Shown here one piece after another: positions 44,369-56,300 of a stretch of DNA of 64,000 bases. A program made the position numbers and the translations under genes. The DNA is from Zygnema cylindricum (lineage: Eukaryota; Streptophyta; Zygnematophyceae; Zygnematales; Zygnemataceae). Below the pieces are notes generated by a model, which was not told the DNA's origin, ran no database searches, and was given only the letters and a program-made list of their open reading frames with translations. The stretch is taken from assembly GCA_037447655.1 (NCBI GenBank), contig JBBHKE010000721.1, positions 56,001-120,000 of the forward strand, written 5' to 3'. Position 1 is the stretch's first letter. Every line of letters starts with the position of its first letter.

Positions 44369-47300
44369 ATGGAGTCGGTTGGTCATGGCGGGGGAGGAGC
44401 TGTACGCGCCTTGGACCGCCGCATGCGGACGAGAAACTTGGCGCTGCTGGGAGGCCTGGGACTGACTGTCACCGGTGAGCGCGCCTTTTTATTAATTCTA
44501 TCATTGTTTCTCTTTTTTTTTTCTTAAAGATGAATACTGTGTCTACCTGCCTGTAGATTCGGACCTGGAGACACAAAAGGACAAATTACTTGTGGCCAAA
44601 AGTACGTGAACCTGTGGAGAGGTATCCATATGGCGGTTGTCTCATTCACAAGAAAAAATAAATAAATTAATACCAGAGTGTAATTAAAAATTAAAGCAAT
44701 AGAATCATATGCATTACACTACACAGTCAACAAGTGAGCATTCCTCGTACCGACACCTATTTCATGTTTTTTTCACTTTTGTTTTTTTTGTAAGTTTTAC
44801 ATACCATACTTCCTTTACCTCCAGACTTTTTGCATTTGACGCAAAAAAGTTGTTTGTCGTTTAGATGCTGGTTTGATTTCGAAGTGACTTGCGTTTCAAT
44901 ACAATGCTCGACTTCTTAAATGTTTTTTTTTTAAGGTAATCCTATTTTCGCCTCCAGGTTTTCGTTATTTCTGCCTTATTTTACCCAATATATGTAATTT
45001 TTCATACTCTATACGCATTCCGCGTGCCAAAGTACAAGAGTGTATATTTCAACCTGAATAATAAAAACTATCCGCGTTCGTAAGCATATTCAATGGTATG
45101 AAAAAGAAAGGACAAAACACCAAGACTTTTCAAATGTTTTGTCGATATCAATGAATTTATGAATGTAACCGTAGGGAATTCATACTTGTGACTGCCTGCT
45201 GGATCGGGCAATGTGCATTTGTGAAAAATGACGAGTTGCAATTTGTAATTTTTTATATCGCAAGAATATCTATTATTCCTATTAAATATTTAGGACAAAT
45301 CACAGATTGAATTAAAAAGCACGATGGTAAACCATCCGAGTCCACGGGGACAAGGACACTGGATGCGACCACAACTTCTGGATTTTGACAAAACACAGTT
45401 GCAGGAATGTGATTTGAGGCTCTCAACTGTACGAATGTAAAATGTCACAGTTCTCGTGGCACAGTACTTCAGCTGTCAAGAGTAGAAACTTATAGTTAAA
45501 TTCATACCTCATACCACTCTAGTAATGACAAAATATTTGTAAATTCTTGGTGGTTTGCCCTTTTGTGTTTTATAACATTAAATTTGCATACGGTCACGGA
45601 CAATTTTCATTTTTTGGTTTGGAAATTTACACCCCTTGTTCTTTCACGTATGAAATATGCATGGAATTCATACGGTTACGTATACTGGGTATATTTTCAA
45701 AGCATCCTTTTCTAAAAATTAGAAAAAACGGGTTGATCAGGTTTATATCTCAACCTTTCGTAAATATGAGAAATAGGGTCCCTAATTATAAGTGAACCAG
45801 TGACACAAATCAACAACTACTTGGGGCCAAAAATTTACGTGAACCTGGGAAGGTGTCAATATGCCTGATGTTGCATTTGCTTGAAAATTTTTGTTAAACA
45901 AATAAAGACAAACAGAAAGGTGCAAGGAAAATCAAAATAGCAAGAGAGTTGTACGGTTTATAAAACATGTGGTGAACAATTCTGCATTCCTCTTATTGTT
46001 ACGTGCTTCACGTGTTTTTCTCTTTTGTTGCGGTCTTCTTGTTTTATATACTGTGCGCCCTTAAGCAAAAACAAGAAAAAGGGCGCTATTGCGGACACAC
46101 CCTAGATTCGGTGTGTACAATACACTGCCAACATTTGTCATCCATTTGGGGCGTTTTGGTTGGTTGCACTTTGTTGTCAACATCTTGAAAATTAATTCCC
46201 CTTATTTGTAACATTTTTGTCTTTCTCCGCACTTAGGGTCAATTCCATGTTGCGTCAACACCCTTTTGTAATGCCAAAATAGCTCCATGTTAAAGTAATC
46301 GTATTTGTACATATGATATGCTAATTTTTATGTAGAAAAATTTTGTATTAAAAAATCTTCAGATACTGACAGAGAATTTGGGATTAACCAATCATTTCAC
46401 AGGTGTCCTTGTCACGTGAAATGCCAAGAGTGTCAGATATTTATACCTCTTCCCGTCGATGATGTAAAATTTTCGATTCAACCTGCGATCTTGGCGGAAA
46501 AAGAATTTCTTTACATCCGTCAACATTATCGTAACTGGAACTATGGTTCAATCTGATTTTGATTCTTACTTTTTGTCATAACGCCAATTTCTCCATTCAA
46601 TGTGGTTTTCCTATAGATATGGTTTCCAAAAACATTACATGGAGCTGGGCCCATATTTTCCAAATTTTGGTTCGTTGACCAGCGTTGTTTTCTGTACAAC
46701 TTCTCTCCCATTTCCGTACACATTTTCTTTTTTTTACCGTATACTGTACACGATTTCTTTCTTTTCCTTCAGTTCCTTCAATCCAATTTGACCAGTGTCG
46801 TTTTCTTGCACACTCACTTCCTTTCCTTACGCTCTCTTTTTTCTGTACACATTCTCTCCTTCTCTGTCGACCTTTCCTTTCCGTCTGTTCCCCGGACCGG
46901 CTTCCTTTTCCATACACATTCTACATGCCCCTACTCCTTTCATCCATTTTCTTGACCCAGTTTGACCCCGTTTGAGCCTTTTGACCCGTTTGACCCCGTT
47001 TGATCCAGTTTGACCCTGCTTGACTTGGTTTGACTTACTTTGACCCGGCCTGACCCGCTTTGACCCATTTTCACCCGGTTTGCCCTCATTTGACCCGGTT
47101 TGACCTGGTTTGACCCCGTTTGACCCAGTTTGACTTTGTTTGACCCGGGGGTGGCCGCAGCGGCACTGATTGCACTGTGCCTGAGTCACGGGGGGCTGTC
47201 ACATCACGCTGTGACAGCTGGCACGGCGGTCAACACGCGTCAACGCTGGTCAAAGGGGGAGGGGATGGAGGACGTGGTCCTCCAGCTGGAGGAGTTGGAG

Positions 47301-50300
47301 GAGGCGGTGAGGGGGGTGGAGGAGGAGGTGGGGAGGAGGCTGGAGAGGCTCAAACGGGCACTGGAAGAGGAACTCGACAAAGGTGGGGAAACAAAGGGGG
47401 AGGAGGGAGAGGGAGAGGGAGGGAGAGGGAGAGGGTGAGGGTGAGGGGGAGGAGGTGGCAACTTACTGGGAGAGGGGGAGTAACCGAAAAGGAAACAAAA
47501 AAAATACTTGTTTTAGAGGTCCTTTTGTCTGGTTTATGTTGGGGCGATTTTCAGGGGATTTTTTCTTTTTAGTGTATGGGTTTTTCTTACAATTTGGTCT
47601 TTTGTTTGTTTTTTTTTTTTAATTTCTTCAGGATTTTTCCCAAGGAACTTTGTCCTGTTAGAGAGAAACAATGGCAGGAGGACGGGAAAGTTTTGGAAAG
47701 ACTCTGCTTGCCTTTGTCTTCCTTTGTTTTTCCCTTTTTCTTCTTTTTACTGTGCTTGTTTTTCTGTACCTTGGATCCTATAGTGGGTCTAAATAGGGTC
47801 TATCTCGCAGGGAAATTTTTGTCGGAGGAGTTTATTGGGCAGCAATACGTGACATCTTTCACATGTAAGACAAAAAAAAAGGTTTTTGTTGTTGTTGCTG
47901 TTTTTCTCCAGGCTTGAGCTTTAACATCATATTCAATGCCAGTATTGGTCGCCAATTTCCAAACAAATATTGGCAAAAAAAACTGATTGTTTTTGAAAGA
48001 AATAGTAAAAGAAAATTGGAAAAATTAGAAAATCAGCGAATGAGTTGAGAAAAATATAAAGTTTCTCTCTTCTAAAAGTAGTGGAATAAATTCTCTCTTC
48101 TTTTTACTAGTGTTTTTGTGTGTTTGATTATTGATTTGGAGATTTAAAAAGTAAAAAAGTGGCATGAATTGGATTCAAACGGCTGTATGTAAATTATGAA
48201 AAAGGAAGAGCTTACAGAGTTTTGCCCTTATTGAATCTTTAAGTAAATCGTATTTTTTTTCCATTATCTGTAAATTGCTCTGTCCTTTGTGAATTGTGAT
48301 CTAATTTCCTTCTTGTCTTTTTCTTGGATGTGGTCTTGGTTTCAGTTTTTTTGTTTGTCAAGTGTACTCCAAGTTTTTTTTGTCTTTTGTGCAATGTGAT
48401 CCAAGTATCTTTCCTATTGTTTGCTAGATGTGGGTCCGAGGTTTTGTCTCTTGTGGGATGCGGTCCTAGCTCTTTTTTCTTTTATGCAATGTAGTCCAAG
48501 CCTTGTTTTTGTTTCTACGGTTGGGTAGCCTAAGGTCCTTTGTTCTCCCTAGTATCACGTTGTTGTCTAAACTTTTATTTGTCTTTAGTGGCCTTACACC
48601 AGTCCCTTTGTCTTTTGTGAGCTTAACATCAGTCCTTCCCTTCATTGTCTTTTGTGACCTTACACCAGTCCCTTCCAAAGGTTTTTGTTGTTGTTGTTGT
48701 TGTTTTTTTCCATGCTTAAGCTTTTATAACATATTCATTGCCGGTATTCGTTGTTAATTTTCAAACAAATATTGGCAAAAAAAACTGATTGTCTTTTGAA
48801 AGAAACAGTTAAAGAAAATTGAAAAAAATAGAAAATCAGCGAATGAATTGAGAAAAATATTAAGTTTCTCTCTTCTAAAAGTGGTGGGATAAATATGTCG
48901 TTTCTTGTAGCCCACGTGGCTTCCCATTGGTCGACGCCTCAGATATGGACGAAACCGAAAATGATTCTTCTATGGAGCGAGTACTACACGCCAGGAGTCG
49001 CGCCGCTAGTGGAGGATTTTGACTTCAGCCACTGCCGAGTCCGCAACTGCCAGTGGACGACGGATAGATCACGGTAGAGGGAGGGAGGGAGGGGGGGGGA
49101 GGGAGGGAGGGAGGGAGGGGAGGGAGGGAGGGAGGGGAGGGAGGGAGGGGAGGAGGGAGGGAGGGAGGGGAGGGAGCGAGGGAGGGAGGGAAGGGAAGGG
49201 AAGGAGGGAGGGAGGGAGGGAGAGGGAGGTGAAGATTCTAAGAGGGAGGGAGGGAGGTGAAGGTGTTAAGTAGGAATGTGTTTCTGAATCTTTGCTTCCC
49301 TGGTTCCCTCCTTCCCATCCCTCCCTCTCGCCCTCATTCCTCACTCCCCTTCTTCATCACTTCTGTTAGAGAACGTTCATGGCAAATGTAGAAGTTTTGA
49401 AAGTAGGAGGTCAAATAGAGACAAACAAGGAAAACAATAAGGTTTTACTATAGTTTCTTCATTCGAATCTCAGTTACCAGAATAGAAAATAACTAAAGGT
49501 AGCATATTTTATCTCTTTTTTGGACTAATACTTTTCAAGTGGAAAATGGTGATCCGTGGTTGTCTTGTCTACCCAAGATTCATTTACCGATTGGATGAAT
49601 GACTACACACTCCACCACAATTTTTGTGAGTCACATTAATTTTAGGTGATATTTGTTTAAGGTGTACACAATAGTTAGTGTGGACCACGCAGAAATGGCA
49701 AAAGCCTGAAAGTTCTCAAACCATAAAGCTTTTTTGTGTATTTTGAATAGTTATATCCTTCATTGTGTTTGGGTCAATGCACCAAATCCTCTTTGAAGGT
49801 TTTCGTAGGAGTCATTTATTGAATGAGACGTCATGGTAACAGACAGAAATACAGAAAGAACAGACAGAGAATGGCAAATGGAAAAATGATTGCAAATAAT
49901 ATAAAATTGGTAACCTTTACAATGAAGACAAAAGGTTAAAGTACTAACTGAAGGTGTCACGTGTGTCACGTAGTATAAGTCTGACAGACTAATGACAGAC
50001 TAATCTGCAGCCTGTAGTGATCCCGAAGGGTCACTTGGCTCTTCCAAGTGTGACGAAAGGGCAAGGTGACCTTTCGTAGAAAAAGAGAAAAGATCTAGAT
50101 CTAAAACAAATATCTAAAGCTAAATCTAACTAAATCTAGAACAGAGGTACAGAGAGTAAATGACGAGAATCAGAATACTAGACTACGTTATCTAGTACTA
50201 AGTCATTTAAAACTAAGTTTGTAGCAAAGGAGAATTGGGAAGAATTCGGAATTCCAACACCCCCCCGCTTTGCTAGAAACGGAGGCCGGCTGAGGAGCGG

Positions 50301-53300
50301 TGAGCCTCAAATTGAGGCCGGGGAAGAGCCTTGGTCAAAAAATCTGCCATTTGAAGATTAGTGGGACAGTGGTGGAAAATAACAGTGCCTGCAGCAATGG
50401 CGTCGCGTGTAAAATGGTATTGAATGTCTATGTGCTTTGTCCTGCGGTGATGAATAGGGTTATTCATTAGGGCAAGGGCCCCTTGAGAGTCACAGAAGAT
50501 AATGGTGGCAGAAGAAGGACAGAATTGCATATTGAGGAGGAGGGAGCGAAGCCAGAGGGCCTCCTTGGTGGCGTGAGTCGCAGACATGTACTCAGCCTCA
50601 GTGGAGGAGAGGGCAACAGTAGGTTGCTTCTTCGATGCCCAAGATATAAGGGCACTGCCAAGGGAGAAACAGACGCCGGTGGTGCTGTGACAGGAATCCA
50701 GGGTCGGCGTCGCAGTGGCCGACGAGAGCTGGAGGAGAGGAGCCGGTGAAGGTGAGCTTTAGAGACTTCATTCCCTGAAGGTATCGGAGGACCCTTTTTG
50801 CTGCAAGGAGATGGTCAGAGCTGGGATTTGACACAAACTGACTGAGTTGGCCAACAGAGACAGCAATGTCTGGACGTGTTCCAGTCATTGCGTACATGAG
50901 ACTGCCAACTATAGACCTGTACTGCTCATGTATATCTCTGGGGACAGGCCCACCAGAGTGTTTGAGGAGCTTGACATTTGGATCGAGAGGGGTAGAAATA
51001 GGAGTACAATCGGCCATGGAAAATCTGGCTAGAACCTCTCCTATATACTTTTCCTGGGACAGATAAAGGGTTCTATTGGGGCGATCCCGACCCACAAAGA
51101 CCCCAAGGCAATATTCCACTTCCCCCAAGTCTGTCATGGAAAAATGGGTGTTAAGCATTGTTTTGATAAGATGAATGAGAGAAAGAGAGGGGCCAGCAAG
51201 AAGGAGATCATCGACGTATATGACAAGAAGGACAAGTGTGTCAGATGTTCCCCGAATAAATAGGCCAAAGTCGGCATCCAGTTTGGAGAAGCCTTCACGG
51301 AGGAGGATTGCCTGTAGGTGCTTATTCCAGACCCTAGGAGCTTGCTTAAGGCCATAGAGGGATTTAAGGAGACGACATACCAAATGCTCGGAACCCGGAG
51401 ATACATACCCTTCGGTTGTTGGAGAAAGATTTCTTCGGTGAGAATTCCGTAGAGGAAAGCAGTCTGAACATCCATGTGATGGACGTGCCAGTCATGGGCA
51501 GCTGCGAGGGAGAGAAGAATCCGAATGGAGGTGAACTTTGCGACCGGGGCGTAAGTTTCTGTGAAGTCGACCCCCTCCTTTTGAAGAAACCCTTAAGCTA
51601 CAAAGCGAGCTTTAAATTTGTCGAGTGTGCCGTTGGATTTAGTCTTCACCCGGAAAACCCACTTGGAGCCGATGACTTTTCTGCCTGGAGGAAGGGAGGT
51701 AAGTCTCCAAGTGCCGTTCTGGAGAAGGGATGCAAATTCAGAATCCGTGGTAGCCTTCCACTCAACAGCTTGAGGACTAGCCATGGCAGCGGAGAAGGTA
51801 AGAGGAACAACAATTGTAGAAATTGTGGCAGAGTTTGCAGTGCCATGGCTGAGTTTCTGCGCTTGGAGGCGGTCACTTCTGCGAGGGACAAGTTCGGATG
51901 GAGGGATTTCGTATGGGGGGTTGGCTGGAGGGATGGGAGAGAGAGAGTACGGGTCAGAGTTTGTACGAGTGAGAGGGGATGGTGTGGAAGGAGGAAACCT
52001 GAAAGGGATCGTGTGAGAGTGGATGGAGGCAAGGAAAGCAGTTTGGGAGAGGTCAAAGGGAGGATGACGGAAAGTGGATCGGAGGATGAAACTGGATCGG
52101 AGGAGGCAGAGGCAATGGGGGAAAAAGATGGGGAGGAAGGAGATGTGGAAAGAGGTGAAGTAAGAATGGCATCATGAAGTTTTAGAAGGAGTGGCATTTC
52201 GTTGAAAGTGACATCACGGCTGAGGACGACTTGACGTTCCTTCGTCAACCAGATGCGGTATGCCTTGGATTCGGTGTTGTAGCCGACTAAAACGCCATTT
52301 TTGGCGCGGCTCTGCCATTTTCCTACCGGTGTCAAGTTTTTGATCCATGCATCACAGCCGAATTCCAAGCATCCGGTTCGGTGTCAAGTTTTTGATCCAT
52401 GCATCACAGCCGAATTCGAAGCATCCGGTTTGGTGGCGTGCCAGGCTTCGTACGAGGTAACAAGGAGCACAGAAGTTGGACAACGATCTCGAATATAATT
52501 TGCCGTAGAGAGAGATTCTGCCCAAAATGTGGTGGACAGACCAGCGTAATGCAACATGGAACGTGCCATGTTGAGGAGAGTGTGATTATAACGTTCTGAA
52601 ACCCCATTCTGCTGAGGAGTGTGGGGGGTTGTTGATTGGTGAGATAATCCGTTAGCCGCAAGAAAAGAGGAAAATTCGTTGGAGAAGTATTCACCTCTGT
52701 TATCCGTACGGAGGGTTTTAATGCGACTGCATAATGAATTCTCAACGAGGGCTTTATACTCTGTAAATTTCTGAAAGGTTTCAGTTTTGCGGCGGAGAGA
52801 ATAAAGGTAAGTGTATCGAGTGGCGTCGTCGATGAAAGTGACAAAATAGAGAGCACCAGTTGGACTAGGGGTAGACATGGGACCACAGAGGTCCTAATGA
52901 ATTAATTGGAGTGGAGTGGAGGTTTTTGAAGTACTAGAGGGAAATGAGGGTCTGGATAATTTTCCCTCAATGCATCCGGAACAAAAAACTAACTTTTTTT
53001 CAGTAGTGGTTCCAGGCCGGTGACAAGACCGGTGTTGAGTTGGTGGAGGCCAGATTGTGAAAGGTGGCCGTATCTAAGATGCCACTTAGATAGAGTAGAT
53101 GATGCCAGAGGAGTAGCAATGTTGGGTGATCCAACTGTGGAGAAGTGACATAGGATGTATATTGATCCGGTCTTGACACCAAGTCCGACTATACGATCAG
53201 TAGTTGAAAGGAATTTGACGTTGGTGTGGGAGAATACAGCTGTGGCCCCTTGATGAAGGGTTGCACCGACGGAAAATAGGTGCTTTTTAAGGCCAGGTAC

Positions 53301-56300
53301 GAGGAGGACATGAGATAGTGTGATTGAAAGTTGTGGATCAAGATGACTGGGCGCGTGGATCTGGCCAAAGTGAGTCGCCGTAAGAGCGGCGTTGTTGCCA
53401 AGGAGGATCGGCATTGGTGGACAAAGAGGAGAAATGGTAGTAAACCAATCCGATCTATAGGAGAGATGGTGAGACGCACCGGAATCCACAATCCAAGAAT
53501 CGGCAGATTCTGTAGAATCGAGTGGAGATGTTGTGTGTAACGCATATCCGAATTCAAAGGACGGATGAACGTACGGATTAGTGGGAGCAGGATTTGGTAA
53601 CTCCAAATTTGGTGAATGATGACTAGAGACGTAGTGAGGGTACGGAGTGGATTGTAACGGAAAACGGTTGGCGACATGTTGCTGGCCATATAAGGGAGTT
53701 TGGACGAATGGATTTGTCGGAGCAAAAGTAGCGTTGACTGATGGTTGAATAGCTTCAGCCGCTGATGCTTGACCGGGATATATGCCTCGCCCAGCATTTT
53801 GTCCTCGTCCAGCTGGCCGCCCATAATGTCTTTGACGATCGTGTTTTCGCTTGAGAACCGGACAGGCATCAATGACGTGATCCGATGCACGGCAATAACG
53901 GCAAGAGGAGTTTTTTGTGGTGCGATTGGGCGGAGGAAATGGGGCCAGAGCCGCTCCAGGAATCGGGGAAAAATTGTGCTTCGTCTCCTCGTGAACTAAA
54001 CCAGCAGTTAAGGATGAGATGGTGACAGCCGTAGAAGAGTTGTCGATTGAGGAAATAAAAGTTGAATAGGACGCCGGAAGACCGCCCAAGATTGCAGAAA
54101 TTATGTCTTCATCGGTGACAGCAGCTCCAACAGTTTTGAGTCGTCCAGCAATAGATTTGATAGAGTTGACGTAGACCTGAATAGATTCTGCAGGATTTTT
54201 CTGAGCAGTGTTGAGCTAGCGGCGAAGAAGTAATTTGTTCGACCAGGATTTGTTCTCATATGCTGTGGACAGAAGTGTCCAAGCACCATGCGCCGAGGTG
54301 GCGTCACGAATCAGATCAAGTTGCGAGGGTTCAAGTGCGAGTACCAGCCTCGAGTGCGCCTCCTCATTGCGAACGAGCCAGGCGGATTTAGCGGCGGCAT
54401 CGGAAGGTTCCCCTTCGCTTCCGTTAATAACAGACAAAAGTTTTTCACGCCTAAAAAGGTGTTCAATCTGAAACTTCCATCCGTAGAAATCCGTGCCATT
54501 GAATTTGGCAACGGTATTAGAACTAACGGGGAAAGGCCCATAACCTATTGAATGAGACGTCATGGTAACAGGCAGAAATACAGAAAGAACAGACAGAGAA
54601 TGGCAAATGGAAAAATGATTGCAAATAATATAAAATTGGTAACCTTTACAATGAAGACAAAAGGTTAAAAGTACTAACTGAAGGTGTCACGTAGTATAAG
54701 TCTGACAGACTAATGACAGACTAATCTGCAGCCTGTAGTGATCCCGAAGGGTCACTTGGCTCTTCCAAGTGTGACGAAAGGGCAAGGTGACCTTTCGTAA
54801 GAAGAAGAGAAAAGATCTAGATCTAAAACAAATATCTAAAGCTAAATCTAACTAAATCTAGAACAGAGGTACAGAGAGTAAATGACGAGAATCAGAATAC
54901 TAGACTACGTTATCTAGTACTAAGTCATTTAAAACTAAGTTTGTAGCAAAGGAGAATTGGGAAGAATTCGGAATTCCAACATCATTAGTGTTTTTTTTTT
55001 TTTTTCTCTTCACTATTTAATTCACTAGCTTTCAAATTATAAATATTGTCTACAATTTTTCAAGTTCTTGTCTTTTTTTTTGTTTTGTTTTGTGTGTTTT
55101 GAGTGGTTAGCCTTTATACTAAAGTTAACGTGCCGGTTCCTCGAGGATTTTTCTAGGAGATATTAGTGTTTTTTAAATCCTAGGTTTCTCACTATTTATA
55201 TAATCATTTTAGGTTATAAAAATTATTGGTGGGCAATGCTGTGACTTTTGTGGACATATAATGCTGAAAGAGCTCTAAAAATAGTAGTTAGAGCGTTTTT
55301 TAAGTTCCCGAAAGACAGAAACTGATGTCCACGACATAAAAACAACAAATTTAAAGTGGGTGTAGGAATTACAAGGACCGGACTTAATAGCGTATACAAA
55401 TCCGGCATAAGATGTACTTTAAAAAGTGCAAAATAACAAACAAAGAATGTTCGCACGCGTAAATGTACCGGTCTAACTCTTTTTCTTCTCTTCTCTCTTT
55501 CTCTCTCCTTCCGTCTCCCTCACTCTCCCTCCAGCTTCTTGGATGCTGATGCTGTATGGTTCCATCTAGTCGCCTATCCCCCGAATTTTTTTTTTCTTCG
55601 AGAACGAAACACCCCACCCCCTCGACCCACACTAAATCAGGTGTGGATCGCCTCGAGCCAGGAATGGGAGAGCATGACATGTGTCGACGCTTTGACCCAC
55701 TTTGACCATTTTTTCAATTGGACGATGAGTTATAAGCTGGACTCGGATGTCTGGTGGCCTTATGGGGTGGCCGTGAGGACCCCAATAGAACTAAGAAAAC
55801 CAAATTCGCAGTGGAAGAGAGTTTTCGAGAAAGCGTTTAATCGGGTTGGTTTCTTCCTTCTGTTTCCTTTTGTCTTTCTTTTTTCGTGACTGTTGCTACT
55901 TTGGAGGATCACATAGGGAAGGGAAGAGAGTGGCCTTTGGAGATTTTCTTGAAGGGATAAGAACTGAAGGGTCGACTTTTGGGTCTTTCATGGTTTTAAC
56001 ATTTTATGGAGGAGCTGATACCGGTATGGATTTTGATTTTAGTTTCTGGTTTTACGGAGGAACAAAGGCAGGAAATCTGGGTGGGGTTCAAAATTTGGAC
56101 AGGACTCCTCTCTCGCTCTCTCATTACTTCAGCTGAAGCTTTTCAATTCAACAATTTTCATTTGAGTGTATATTAGCCATTGACCAGCCGGAAATCTATT
56201 TAACCAAAATTTATGAAATTACTACTGTCCTCTCTATTTGTTAACATAGTTGTTGTTAGAAGCGAATTATGTTTGGTTCAGAAGAAATTGTCCTGGTATG

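Larger units (their letters stand above)
49817..54981 (-). mobile_element. Copia LTR retrotransposon D, in fucosyltransferase intron
   Basis: 5,165 bp, minus strand, antisense to the host gene. Exact 5-bp duplication TCATT at 49812-49816 and 54982-54986. LTRs 49817-50259 and 54546-54981 are nearly identical, so insertion was recent. Ends on the minus strand are TGTTGGAAT...CAATA (TG..TA rather than TG..CA). It is a different copia lineage from A, B and C by LTR and protein. Confidence 0.95.

Noticed and set aside
47130-47622. Gly/Arg/Glu-rich long frames downstream of the stem exon.
   Set aside because: Past 47382 they are GGGAGA-type low-complexity intron sequence; only 47161-47382 fits the gene model.
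47632-47697. Alternative fucosyltransferase exon after TTTCTTCAG at 47631.
   Set aside because: Acceptor looks good and a frame is open, but no clear donor follows, and the model is phase-consistent without it.
49019-49344. Gly/Arg-rich plus frame and Pro/Ser-rich minus frame.
   Set aside because: Both are translations of the (GGGA)n intron tract, apart from the end of the real exon at 49073.
51416-52177. 253-codon plus-strand frame.
   Set aside because: Antisense shadow of element D pol on the minus strand.
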